Shown: positions 52,207 through 61,141 of the stretch, one piece after another
Layout: each line of letters begins with the position of its first letter
Numbering within the stretch: the stretch's first letter is position 1
Assembly: GCA_017396085.1 (NCBI GenBank)
Contig: JAFQNC010000035.1
Location: 1-64,000 of the forward strand
From: Tidjanibacter sp.
GTDB lineage: Bacteria; Bacteroidota; Bacteroidia; Bacteroidales; Rikenellaceae
Direction of reading: 5' to 3'
DNA: 64,000 bases
The notes under the pieces: generated by a model
Databases searched by the model: none
What the model saw: only the letters and a program-made list of their open reading frames with translations
Told to the model about the DNA's origin: nothing
Translations under genes and position numbers: made by a program

Positions 52207-54264
52207 TTAGTTGGCGTTGTAGTAGATTACAATCTGTGCCACATCGGTACTTCCGTTGTAGAGGGTTACTCGACCGCCCTTGATATTCTCCTGTGAGTTG
52301 ATGCTGATGCGCACTCGCTTGTTGGACACTTGGGTGGCTGAGATGTAGCCCTTGTTTTGCTGATAGGTGTCCCAAATGGAGTTGTAGGAGGGCACTTTGA
52401 GTTCCATCTCCTTGTAGTTGGGACCACAGGTGATGCGGTAGAGGGCCACGCCACGCGACACCGTGTCGCTATCGTAGTTATCCTCGCCCGCTTGGATGCG
52501 CTCCAATGTTGCTCCTGCTGTAAATGCCTCGGTGGGATTAGCAAACTGGATGGGGTCTTCCAAGTTGGCATAGGGGTCCAGAGCAGGGTCCAATACGCAG
52601 TGCACGAGCGCAAAGGCGGTGCCTGCCGAGTTGTAGAAGATGAAGGTGGCCTCGTTGCCGCCATCGGCTGTGGGCTGGCTGTTGGGCACAAGTCCTGCCT
52701 CCTTGTCCTCCTCGGAGTCGCTACCGAGCCTCATCGTGATGCGGTAGAGCACTCCATCGGCCGATGTGCGGTCGCAGGGGGCAATTCCAATCCAGCAGCT
52801 CTCCACATCGTACTGTCCCTTGGGACCGTAGATTTCGTAACGTGCAAACTCATCGGCAAAGAGCAGTTCGGAGCCCGCCTCGTTGTTCTTGTAGGTCAGG
52901 CGGTAGCCATTGGGCACCTCGGCCCACTGCCCATTCCAAGGGGCGGTGCCTTGTGTGAGTTCCTCCCACAGACCACCGGTGGCCATCATTGCGTTCTCGT
53001 TCTCGACAGCCACAGCCTTCTTCTCCTCGTCAGCGGTGCCTGCCTGCACAAGGCGGCAGAGCACATACTCTTCATACTCCTCCACCATTGCGCTGTTGTC
53101 GGCCTTCACGAGCTGTGTTATGCTGCTCACCTTGTCGGCCACGTTTGCGGGCAGGGCCACAATGTAGCACTCCCTTGCGGTAGCATAAGTGGTGGGTTGT
53201 GCGGAGATGGTTAGCGTGCGCTCCCACACGCCCACCTTGTCGTTTGCACCCTCGGCATAGTCGCCAACCACAACATTGGCCCATTCGGAATAGTCCACGC
53301 TGTCGGAGGCCCAGAAGCGGTTATTATAATAGGTGAGTTTGTAGAGTTTCATTCCATAGGGGGCCACAAGCACTCCCAACACGTCTTCGGAGTAGGAGTA
53401 ACTACTGGGTTGGTAGTAGAGGCCCTCGGAGTTGAACTTGAGTTCCTCACCGAGCGACCAGCCCATAAAGTCCTTGCAACCCTCCAACGAGAAAGTTAGT
53501 TGGCTCACCACCACAATGTCATCGGTGTTGATTGTGCCATCACCATTGTTGTCGCTTGAGATGTCGCACAATTCCATTTGGTACTCGCCCGACTCCAAGG
53601 GCCACAACTCGTTGTGTACCTTGAGAAGTATGTGGGTGCTGCCAGCCTCGCCACCATAGATGTCGTTGCTGTCCATCCACTCGGGCGCACCCCTCAGAGT
53701 CCACTTGAAGTTGGCCTCCACTTTGATGTGGTGTATCCACTGCGACTGGGAGTTGTCCCAAATCATTGCCACCTGTTGTGTGGGCTCGCTCTCGTATATC
53801 CACGAGCCGTCTTCTTCCTGCTCAAAGACCTCTTCGCTCTGATTGTAGCGCACGGTGTAGACCTTGGCACTGCGCTCCATCTTACCCTTGGTGAGCCTTG
53901 CCACCACCTCGGTGCGGTTGCCCATAGTGAGGCTTATTTCGCACACCTGCGACTTGTTGAAGTCGGTTTGGTCTACCACCACCACACTAATTTCGTGGGT
54001 GCCTGCGCTTCCCCTCTGCATCAGGTCCTCCTTGCCGTTGTCAAGCAGGAGTTTGAAGTATGCGAATTGCTCGGATGGGATGTTGAGTTTCCAATCCATA
54101 TTGGGGTTGATGGTGAACTTGAAGGTTTCACCGGCCACCACATTGGCTTCGATGAGGGTGGGGAAGTTGGGCTCCACCACCTCGGGCTCGGGGGTTTGGC
54201 AAGCGGACAGTGCGAGTGCCACTACTGCCACGCTCCATTTGAGTATGCTGCTAAAGTATTTCAT
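52207..54264 (-). CDS. Large surface lipoprotein (DUF5003-like)
   Basis: 685 residues. Lipoprotein signal with Cys22 (ALSAC), then TPEPEVVEP. Beta-rich throughout; ANVVAGETFKFTINPNMDWKLNIP near the start is BACON-like, DNNGDGTINTDDIVVVS (about 230-246) is a dockerin-type EF-hand calcium loop, and the middle contains DVLGVLVAPYGMKLYKLTYYN. The end is a compact beta domain (RVRISINSQENIKGGRVTLYNG). I recognise DUF5003 only tentatively. No catalytic motif. Expressed between the DUF4984-like gene and the large LRR gene, it is probably a surface binding partner of the SusCD complex. Confidence 0.72.
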   Translation of the reverse strand: MKYFSSILKWSVAVVALALSACQTPEPEVVEPNFPTLIEANVVAGETFKFTINPNMDWKLNIPSEQFAYFKLLLDNGKEDLMQRGSAGTHEISVVVVDQTDFNKSQVCEISLTMGNRTEVVARLTKGKMERSAKVYTVRYNQSEEVFEQEEDGSWIYESEPTQQVAMIWDNSQSQWIHHIKVEANFKWTLRGAPEWMDSNDIYGGEAGSTHILLKVHNELWPLESGEYQMELCDISSDNNGDGTINTDDIVVVSQLTFSLEGCKDFMGWSLGEELKFNSEGLYYQPSSYSYSEDVLGVLVAPYGMKLYKLTYYNNRFWASDSVDYSEWANVVVGDYAEGANDKVGVWERTLTISAQPTTYATARECYIVALPANVADKVSSITQLVKADNSAMVEEYEEYVLCRLVQAGTADEEKKAVAVENENAMMATGGLWEELTQGTAPWNGQWAEVPNGYRLTYKNNEAGSELLFADEFARYEIYGPKGQYDVESCWIGIAPCDRTSADGVLYRITMRLGSDSEEDKEAGLVPNSQPTADGGNEATFIFYNSAGTAFALVHCVLDPALDPYANLEDPIQFANPTEAFTAGATLERIQAGEDNYDSDTVSRGVALYRITCGPNYKEMELKVPSYNSIWDTYQQNKGYISATQVSNKRVRISINSQENIKGGRVTLYNGSTDVAQIVIYYNAN

Positions 54265-54316
54265 AACTTGTCTATGTTTTTTGGCTGTTAGCCATTAGTG
54301 CTTTCTTTGTCGTTGG

Positions 54317-54357
54317 GGAGTCTGTAATTCAATTTTGAATTTTGAATTTTGAATTCT
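54317..54357. repeat. TTTTGAA heptamer run inside the Sus-type unit
   Basis: AATTTTGAATTTTGAATTTTGAATTC lies in the 95-nt gap between the DUF4984-like and DUF5003-like genes. No hairpin terminator, so the operon can continue across. Confidence 0.75.
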
Positions 54358-54359
54358 CT

Positions 54360-55268
54360 CTACATATTTGCCTTGATGTCCTCGGCTTCGGCATCACTAA
54401 TCCACTCCACCACGTTGTAGTAGTCGCCCACGGTGCCCACAGGGGTGCCGAGGTCCTCAATGTAGGCGTTGAGCCAGATGGCCGCAAAACGCTGGCACGA
54501 GTTGAAGTAGGACTCTGCATTGCGGCTGTGCTTGATGCGCAACTTGTTGTCGCCCCAAGCGATACCAAAGACGCTCTTCTCATCGCTAACCACTTGTGGC
54601 TCAATTGTTATGAATGACTTGGCAGGGTCCTCCGTTTGGAAGTCCACGGCAACATCATAACCATCATAGAGGAAACTGCGGAACACCACCGAGTTCTCAC
54701 GAGTGGGGTGTGCCTCTGCCCTCACGAGTCGCTGGTAGGAGCGGTTTTCGCCCGGGTAGTCGTAGATGAGCAGAGAGGTTACAAGGCACCAACCGGTGAA
54801 ATCCTCCCTCACAAAGGGACAGCTCTTGTAGATGGTAATCTTGCTGGTGAGGCTCTCCTCGTAGAGGTCCCACTCCAACTCCTCGGGCACCACCAGACGG
54901 AGGATGAAGCCGAGCGAATCGGAGGGTTGAATGTTGTCGTAGTAGCCTTTGATTTTCACCTCGGTGCTCATTTTGCCCGCAGGGATGGTTATGGTGTTGG
55001 ACAACAGGCGGTAGTGCACACCCTCAATGGCGTTGCTACCCTTGTCAATCACCTCCACACCGAAGGTGCGGTCCTTGGAGGCGGCTTTGGTGGCTGCCAC
55101 CACCACCGAGAAGTATTCTTGGTCTTGAAGAACAAGTTTCTGCTGTGCGGGCTCGGAGAACATCACATACGACCTATCGTCATAGGTGGTGTAGTGCTCC
55201 TCGCAACCGATGAGCCCCACGGCGAGTGTGGCTGCTGCGATAAGTATGTTTATTGTGCGTTTCATCAT
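54360..55268 (-). CDS. DUF4984/DUF4843-like lipoprotein
   Basis: 302 residues. Lipobox GLIGC, Cys22 (Cys21 if the second Met is used). The mature start CEEHYTTYDDRSYVMFSEP and the segment RTFGVEVIDKGSNAIEGVHYRLLSNTITIPAGKMSTEVKIKGY fit the Calx-beta-like first domain of DUF4984/DUF4843 lipoproteins, which accompany SusC/SusD pairs. The second half ends with SDAEAEDIKANM. It lies 24 nt after susD. Probably an outer-surface accessory of the uptake complex. Confidence 0.8.
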   Translation of the reverse strand: MMKRTINILIAAATLAVGLIGCEEHYTTYDDRSYVMFSEPAQQKLVLQDQEYFSVVVAATKAASKDRTFGVEVIDKGSNAIEGVHYRLLSNTITIPAGKMSTEVKIKGYYDNIQPSDSLGFILRLVVPEELEWDLYEESLTSKITIYKSCPFVREDFTGWCLVTSLLIYDYPGENRSYQRLVRAEAHPTRENSVVFRSFLYDGYDVAVDFQTEDPAKSFITIEPQVVSDEKSVFGIAWGDNKLRIKHSRNAESYFNSCQRFAAIWLNAYIEDLGTPVGTVGDYYNVVEWISDAEAEDIKANM

Positions 55269-55292
55269 AATTCCTTTCTCTCTCTCCTGCCA

Positions 55293-56846
55293 TTACAATT
55301 TGTTTTGTTCCACTTCGGAGCCCGGGGCCTCAATCTCGTGCTGAGGTATGGGCCACACAAACAAGGGGTGGTCGGCCCTCACGGAGAGCGAACTTCCCTC
55401 CTCGAGTGAGTTAGCCTGCGGGGTGCGTGTGAAGCCCTCGCCACCACGGTAGAGGTCGCCCCAACGCTTGATGTCTTGCAGGCGGTGGCCCTCCATATAG
55501 AGTTCCCTAACCCTCTCCTCGGCAATCTGCTCAATGCAGTTGTCGGCGGTGAGCGAGATGCCGCCACCACTCACAAAGCGTGTGCTGCGAAGTGCCACAA
55601 GGTCCTTCGATGCGAGCGAGTAGTTGGGCGTGGTGCTACGGCAGTAGGCTTCGGCCCTGATGAGATACTGCTCGGCAAGGCGGAAGGGCTTGGGCATCGA
55701 CACGTGGTAGATGAAGCCGTTGTTTATGAAGTTCTGGTTGCCGTAGTACTTCACCAGCAGAGGCCACGAGAGACCGTGTGCATAGCCCGTTGGCAGGGTT
55801 GCAAAGTAGCTGTCGTAGCGCAGGTCGCTACCCGAATAGAGGTCAAGCACCCACTGGGCCGGCACATAATCGGGGTAGTAATATTGGTAGTCGGTGGTGA
55901 AGTTCAGAAAACTCTGACCGAGCGCACCCCCGTAGGAGGTCTGCGTGAAGCCCACCTGCCAGATGGTCTCGGTGGCCACATCGTTGGTCCACATATAGTC
56001 GAAGTAACTCATCGTGTTGGTGTAGGCCTCGTTGGCGGCCGAGAGACGATAGTATTTGCTCTCAATCACCTCGGTGGAGTGCTCAATGGCACTCTGCCAA
56101 TCCTGCATATAGAGAGCCACCCTTGCGTGGAGTGCGTGGGCCACGTAGCTGGTCATATAGTAGCTACTGTAGAGGGTGAGATTGCCCTGCTTGCTGTAGA
56201 GTTCCTCAATGCGGGCGAGAATTTCCTCGGCCTGCTGGAGGTCTTTGACCACAAAGTCGTAGGACTCCTTCATCGAGGCCCTGCGTGCGGGCTCGGGCTT
56301 GGAGAACGACTTGCGCAACACCACTCCGAGGTCGCTCTCGGCGGTGGCGGGGTTGTAGGCCTTGCAGTAGAGTTTGAGCAACTCCGAGTAGCAGAGAGCC
56401 CTGATGGCATAGACTTCGCCGGTGTATTGCTCCAGCGTGGTGATGCTGTCGTCATCGGTCTGCTTACTCATCACGCTATCAATACGTTCAAGGTAGAGGT
56501 TGCAGTTGGCGATGATACCATAGAGAGCGGCATAGACCGACTCCACCTCGGAGGTTGTGGGGCGGATGTTCCACTGCCAAAATTGGCCCATAGCGTTGCT
56601 GTAGCCCTCCACGGCATAGACCAAGTCGGTCTGTACATCGGGCAGCAGTGTGAGGTAGCCACTCCATAGTGCACTACTCTTCATCAGTGCGTAGATACCC
56701 GTAACGGTCTGCTCTGCATCGTTGAAACTCTGCATAGCCTCATCGGTGGGTATGGCCGAGCCGGGCTCTTTGTCGAGGCAGGAGGTGGCAGTGAAGGCCA
56801 CCACGAGGGCCACTATCAGGTGTTTTATGTGTGTTGTCATCTTCAT
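55293..56846 (-). CDS. SusD/RagB family nutrient-binding lipoprotein
   Basis: 517 residues. Lipobox TATSC with Cys23, then the SusD N-terminal CLDKEPGSAIPTDEAMQSFNDAEQ and YALMKSS pattern, TPR-helix region (QTDLVYAVEGYSNAMGQFWQWNIRP, LYLERIDSV), RALCYSELLKLY and the C-terminal RVRELYMEGHRLQDIKRWGDL, all landmarks of SusD. It caps the SusC barrel, which starts 15 nt upstream on the same strand. Substrate cannot be told from sequence; the neighbouring protease suggests peptides. Confidence 0.96.
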   Translation of the reverse strand: MKMTTHIKHLIVALVVAFTATSCLDKEPGSAIPTDEAMQSFNDAEQTVTGIYALMKSSALWSGYLTLLPDVQTDLVYAVEGYSNAMGQFWQWNIRPTTSEVESVYAALYGIIANCNLYLERIDSVMSKQTDDDSITTLEQYTGEVYAIRALCYSELLKLYCKAYNPATAESDLGVVLRKSFSKPEPARRASMKESYDFVVKDLQQAEEILARIEELYSKQGNLTLYSSYYMTSYVAHALHARVALYMQDWQSAIEHSTEVIESKYYRLSAANEAYTNTMSYFDYMWTNDVATETIWQVGFTQTSYGGALGQSFLNFTTDYQYYYPDYVPAQWVLDLYSGSDLRYDSYFATLPTGYAHGLSWPLLVKYYGNQNFINNGFIYHVSMPKPFRLAEQYLIRAEAYCRSTTPNYSLASKDLVALRSTRFVSGGGISLTADNCIEQIAEERVRELYMEGHRLQDIKRWGDLYRGGEGFTRTPQANSLEEGSSLSVRADHPLFVWPIPQHEIEAPGSEVEQNKL

Positions 56847-56861
56847 AGTCGTTGCATCGGT

Positions 56862-59801
56862 TTAGAAAGTGAGGTCCAGTCCAAAGGTGTACTGACGAGC
56901 CATTGGGTACTGCGCCGCATAGATGTTGGCCGTACCCTCGGGGTCAAGGCCCGAGAAGTGGGTGAAGGTGAGCAGGTTTTGGGCCTGCACATAGACCCTT
57001 GCGCTACGGAACACCTCACTATTAGTGGGGATTTGGTAGGCGAGCATAAGGTTTTTGAGCCTCAAGAAGGAGGCGTCTTCCAGCAACCTGCTGTCAAACT
57101 CGGTGTAGACTCCGTGGCGGGGAATATCCTTCACATCGCCCGGGGCTTTCCACCTGTCGGTGAGCAGACGGCGCGACTGGTTGTAGGTGGCAAAGCGACC
57201 GTTGGACTCGTCAAAGTAGCGGTCGTTGTTGAGCATCCACCTGTCGGCCACCCAGCTGAACTGTGCGCTGAGCGAAAGGCCTTTGTAGGAGAGCGAGGTG
57301 CCAAAACCACCCTGCCACGGTGCGTGGTAACTCTTGCCCACCAGCACCTTATCTTCATCTCTCAACACGGTGGTCAGCTTGCCCTCCTTGTCGTACCACA
57401 GCGCATCGCCATTGATGGGGTTCACGCCCGCATAGCGGTTGATGTAGAACTCGCCGAGGGGGTGTCCTTTGACGAGTTTGGTGTTGGTGCCGGAGAGTTC
57501 ATACTCCTCCACGTCGCCATAGAGTTCGGTAATCTCGTTGTGGTTGTACGACACGTTGGCGTTCACGTTCCAGAGGAATTCATCGGTGGCCACGAGGGTG
57601 TAGTTGGCATTGAGTTCAACACCTGCATTGACCATCTCGCCCACGTTGTCCCAGTAGTAGCCATAGCCACTTGTGGAGTAGGGCAGGGGCACCTGCATAA
57701 GCATATCGGAGGTGCGCTTGTAGTAGAGTTCGAGGTCCACATTGAGCCTATTCCACAGACCCACGTGGAAAGCGAGGTTGGTGGTCCAAGGCTTCTCCCA
57801 ACTGAGGTTGTCATTACCCGGTTGCATCAGGCCCACACCTGCATCGCCCACATAGTCGAGTCCGCCACCCACCAGAGCCATATGCTCATAGTTGGGGATG
57901 GAGGAGTTGCCACTCGTACCGGTGGAGAAGGCAATCTGACCATTGGTGAGCCAATCGAGTGTGCCGGCCATAAAGTTTTCCCTGCGGATGTTCCACATCA
58001 AGCCCACCGACCAAAAACCTGCCCAGCGGCTGTTGCGACCAAACCTTGAGGAGCCATCGGCACGCAGAGCCACCTCGGCGAAGTATTTGTTGTCGTAGTT
58101 GTATTCTCCACGCGAGAAGAACGACACAAAGCCGTAGTCGGAGTCGGTGGTGTCGTCCCACGAAGTTGCCCTCGTACCTGTGGAGATGTTGGTCAGGCGG
58201 TCGTTGTTCTGACCTTGGGTGAGCAGGCTGAAAGCCTCGTAGTGGTAGTCCACGCCCTCTTGACCGAGTAACACGGTGAATTCGTGCAGGTCGTCTACCT
58301 TGAAGTTGTAGTTGGCGGTGTTGGTTATGCTCAATGTGTAGCCATCGGTCGAACTACGCGATGCCGAGCCTTGGCCCTGATTGGGGGCGTAACTCGGATA
58401 GGACACTCCAAAGCCCGTGGTGTGGGAGTAGTCCACACCCATCTGCGAGCGAAGGGTGAGCCCTTTGAGCGGGGTGGCCTCCACAAACACGGTAGACATC
58501 AGTTTGTATTTCTTGAAACTCACGGGGTTGTTCTCCAACCACTCCAGCGGGTTTTGTCCGTTACCCCTCCACGAGCCATCGGCTATGGAGGCCAACGAGC
58601 CGTCTTCCCTGCGGGGATTCCAATAGGGGAGCATAAACCTTGCGGCCGAAATGGGCGTTACAAGGGTGTAGGCACCCTCATCGGCCTGCTCAATGCGCTG
58701 GAAGTTGAGCATAGTGTTGGTGCCCAATTTGAGCCAATCGGCGGCCTTGCGCTCCACGTTGGCCCTCATTGAGAAACGCTCAAACATCGAGCCCACGGCC
58801 GTACCGTCCTGCGAGTAGAAACCGCCCGAGAGGTAGTAGTTGGTCTTTTCGTCAGCACCCGACACTGCAATCTCGTAGTTCTGCAACGGTGCGGTGCTGT
58901 TGAACACCTCGTTCATCCAGTTCACATCGGTCTGCGACAGGAAGGCGTAGTCCTGCCCATCGGTCATACCCACCTCCTGCTCATAGCGGATGCGCTCGGC
59001 GGTGGTCATCAGGTCCCACTTGCTGCCATCGGCCTGCGAGAAGCCGAGTTGCATACGGTAGTCAATGCGTGGGCGGTCGGCAATGCGGCCCCTCTTGGTG
59101 GTGATAACAATCACGCCATTGGCTGCCCTTGCACCATAGATGGAGGTGGAAGATGCATCTTTCAGCACCGAGAGCGACTCGATGTCGGCAGGGTTGATGG
59201 TGTTGAAGTCGCTTGCCGAGATGGGCACACCGTCAAGGATGTAGAGCGGTGCAGTGCCCGAGTTTATGGAGTTGGTACCACGAATGGTCATCACCGCCGA
59301 TGCACTGGGCTCGCCAGTGTTGGACAACACGCTCAGACCTGCCACCTGTCCTTGCAGGGCTTGGTCAAAGGCTGCTGTGGGTGTATTCTCAATTTTCTCC
59401 GACTTCACGGTCGATACGGAGCCTGCCACGGTGCCCTTCTTACGCACACCATAGGCAATCACCACCACATCTTCCAGCACCTCGCTGTCGGTGTGCATCT
59501 GCACGTTGTGGATGGCTTCGGATGCATCGGTGGGCACACTCCACACCACATCTTTGTAGCCCATATAGGAGTAGGTGAGGCTTGTGCCAGCCTCTGCCTC
59601 AATGTTGTAGGAGCCGTCAATGTAGGTGGTAACACCACTGAAAGTTTCGGTCAGCACGGTAACGCCGATGAGTGGCTCGCCACTCTCTCCGTCTACTACC
59701 GTACCGCTCACTTTTACCTTCGGACCTTGCTGTCCGAAGAGGTTGCTTGGGGCGAGTGCCAGAAGCACTGCCAATAGTAATTGGGTTATTGTTCTATTCA
59801 T
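56862..59801 (-). CDS. SusC/RagA family TonB-linked outer-membrane transporter
   Basis: 979 residues from ATG 59801; the upstream open frame covers promoter DNA. Signal peptide MNRTITQLLLAVLLALAPSNLFG (1-23). CarboxypepD_reg-like domain (about 29-105: VSGTVVDGESGEPLIGVTV), TonB-box-like VVVIAYG, plug (about 115-240: VMTIRGTNSIN, PLYILDGVP, SLSVLKDASSTSIYGARAANG) and a large beta-barrel to a C-terminal Phe (QYTFGLDLTF). No N-terminal signalling domain, so an ECF/anti-sigma partner is not indicated. First gene of the nine-gene unit. TACATTTG lies 7 nt before the start codon (59808-59815). Confidence 0.97.
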   Translation of the reverse strand: MNRTITQLLLAVLLALAPSNLFGQQGPKVKVSGTVVDGESGEPLIGVTVLTETFSGVTTYIDGSYNIEAEAGTSLTYSYMGYKDVVWSVPTDASEAIHNVQMHTDSEVLEDVVVIAYGVRKKGTVAGSVSTVKSEKIENTPTAAFDQALQGQVAGLSVLSNTGEPSASAVMTIRGTNSINSGTAPLYILDGVPISASDFNTINPADIESLSVLKDASSTSIYGARAANGVIVITTKRGRIADRPRIDYRMQLGFSQADGSKWDLMTTAERIRYEQEVGMTDGQDYAFLSQTDVNWMNEVFNSTAPLQNYEIAVSGADEKTNYYLSGGFYSQDGTAVGSMFERFSMRANVERKAADWLKLGTNTMLNFQRIEQADEGAYTLVTPISAARFMLPYWNPRREDGSLASIADGSWRGNGQNPLEWLENNPVSFKKYKLMSTVFVEATPLKGLTLRSQMGVDYSHTTGFGVSYPSYAPNQGQGSASRSSTDGYTLSITNTANYNFKVDDLHEFTVLLGQEGVDYHYEAFSLLTQGQNNDRLTNISTGTRATSWDDTTDSDYGFVSFFSRGEYNYDNKYFAEVALRADGSSRFGRNSRWAGFWSVGLMWNIRRENFMAGTLDWLTNGQIAFSTGTSGNSSIPNYEHMALVGGGLDYVGDAGVGLMQPGNDNLSWEKPWTTNLAFHVGLWNRLNVDLELYYKRTSDMLMQVPLPYSTSGYGYYWDNVGEMVNAGVELNANYTLVATDEFLWNVNANVSYNHNEITELYGDVEEYELSGTNTKLVKGHPLGEFYINRYAGVNPINGDALWYDKEGKLTTVLRDEDKVLVGKSYHAPWQGGFGTSLSYKGLSLSAQFSWVADRWMLNNDRYFDESNGRFATYNQSRRLLTDRWKAPGDVKDIPRHGVYTEFDSRLLEDASFLRLKNLMLAYQIPTNSEVFRSARVYVQAQNLLTFTHFSGLDPEGTANIYAAQYPMARQYTFGLDLTF

Positions 59802-59807
59802 AGCGCG

Positions 59808-59815
59808 CAAATGTA
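59808..59815 (-). promoter_or_regulatory. -7 box immediately before SusC gene
   Basis: Minus-strand TACATTTG, exact TAnnTTTG match. Its last base is 7 nt from the start codon, so a transcript from it would be leaderless or nearly so. No TTTG at 19-20 bp upstream. A second possibility further upstream cannot be excluded. Confidence 0.4.
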
Positions 59816-59914
59816 CAACATTTTTTCGGTTTCCCACATAAATATAAATGTATAATTGGCCTCGGGGCACAATTTTTCTTTTCCCTTTGGTGTCCACTTC
59901 CAACAAAAAAACTA

Positions 59915-59922
59915 TACATTTG
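59915..59922 (+). promoter_or_regulatory. -7 box of hydrolase gene
   Basis: TACATTTG, exact match, 20 nt before the hydrolase start codon. Nearest TTTG (59886-59889) is 25 bp upstream, longer than ideal. Confidence 0.5.
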
Positions 59923-59941
59923 TGCAAAATAGTATACACCT

Positions 59942-60925
59942 ATGCGAAGACTATCCCTCCTACTGTTCGCCCTGCTCACCCTTTTCCCCTCAGTGTGTGG
60001 ACAAAAGGTGGAGCGAAAAACCTACACTTTTACACACCGTGGCGACACTCCGTTGCAACTTGACCTCTACACCACCTCGCCCGAGCAGGTGCAACCCTGC
60101 TTGGTCTATGTGTTCGGTGGAGCCTTCATTGCGGGCTCGCGTGATAGTGAGGGGCTGTTGGAGGTCTACGAATATTTCGCCCGCCGTGGGTGGAAGGTGG
60201 TGGCCATTGACTACCGCCTTGGGCTCCGACCACTCATCGAAGAGCCCACGGTCAAACGCTCCGTGTTCGACTTCCGCTCTATGCTTATGAGTGCGGTTGA
60301 TATGGCTGCCGAGGACCTTCTGGAAGCCACAGCCTACCTTGTTGCCAATGCCCCGCAACTTGCCATAAATCCCGAGAAGATTGTAACGATGGGCTCCAGT
60401 GCAGGAGGTATTGCAGTGTGCCAAGCCGAGTGGGCCATTTGTAGTGGCGATGTGGCTGCGGCGGTGCTGCCTGCCGATTTCAACTATGCGGGCGTAATCT
60501 CAATGGCGGGTGCCATTATGGAACGCGGGCGCAGGCTCCGCTGGGAACGCACTCCCTGCCCGATGTTGCTCTGCCACGGCAATGCCGACCGCAATGTGCC
60601 CTATGGTCGCCAATCGCTCTTTGGGGTGTCGCTCTTCGGCTCGGAGGCCATCTCGAAGTCGCTCAAAAAGGCGGGCGTATCGCACTGGTTCTATGATGTT
60701 TGCAAACGAGGCCACAGTCTTTCGTGGCGACCTATGTATGAGCAGAGGGACCTCATTGAGAGTTTTCTTACAAGGGAGGCTTTGGGCTGCGAGGGCAAGA
60801 GTGTACACCTTCGTGTGGACAACCCTGCACTGCCCAATGTGAGGACCAACTTCGGCCTGATGACCTACATCAAATCCAACTTCGGTGGGCGCACCTCTTC
60901 CGAGTTGGAGATTGTGGTGGATTAG
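59942..60925 (+). CDS. Secreted alpha/beta hydrolase (esterase/peptidase-like)
   Basis: 327 residues. Signal peptide MRRLSLLLFALLTLFPSVCG cleaved before QKVERK. Alpha/beta-hydrolase fold: oxyanion loop VFGGAF (57-62), nucleophile elbow GSSAG with Ser153, acidic residue in HGNADRNVPYG, and His in KRGHSLS. Similar to HSL/carboxylesterase (BD-FAE) and acetylxylan-type enzymes; a peptidase is less likely. It diverges from the SusC gene with a 140-nt shared upstream region, so it may be co-regulated with that unit. Terminated at 60937-60960. Substrate unknown. Confidence 0.87.
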   Translation: MRRLSLLLFALLTLFPSVCGQKVERKTYTFTHRGDTPLQLDLYTTSPEQVQPCLVYVFGGAFIAGSRDSEGLLEVYEYFARRGWKVVAIDYRLGLRPLIEEPTVKRSVFDFRSMLMSAVDMAAEDLLEATAYLVANAPQLAINPEKIVTMGSSAGGIAVCQAEWAICSGDVAAAVLPADFNYAGVISMAGAIMERGRRLRWERTPCPMLLCHGNADRNVPYGRQSLFGVSLFGSEAISKSLKKAGVSHWFYDVCKRGHSLSWRPMYEQRDLIESFLTREALGCEGKSVHLRVDNPALPNVRTNFGLMTYIKSNFGGRTSSELEIVVD

Positions 60926-60936
60926 GCCTGTCAAAG

Positions 60937-60960
60937 AGCCCTCGGACCCGAGGGCTTTTT
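60937..60960 (+). terminator. Terminator after hydrolase gene
   Basis: 9-bp GC-rich stem AGCCCTCGG (60937-60945) with CCGAGGGCT (60948-60956), then T run. Confidence 0.88.
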
Positions 60961-61141
60961 GTAATTCAAAATTCAAAATTGACAAAACGTTGTTTTGTCT
61001 AAAATGCTCCCGCTCGGCAGAGTCTGCAAGCAGCCTTTGCGCTCGCTTACTCGCATTTGCCAAAATTCAAAATTATGGGTGTTGCCTGCAAGTTATTTCA
61101 ACCACTTGCGCATTGTGATGAAGGCCGAGCCTGCCGTTTTC
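60961..61141. repeat. Repeat-derived spacer before ROK gene
   Basis: TTCAAAA heptamers at 60963-60980 and 61061-61071, GACAAAAC-GTT-GTTTTGTC hairpin near 60981-61000, and AGAGTCTGCAAGCAGCC-type sequence. No gene. Confidence 0.65.

Noticed and set aside
59802-59939. 46-residue N-terminal extension of SusC
   Set aside because: A proper signal peptide begins at 59801 and the extension would cover the divergent promoter region.
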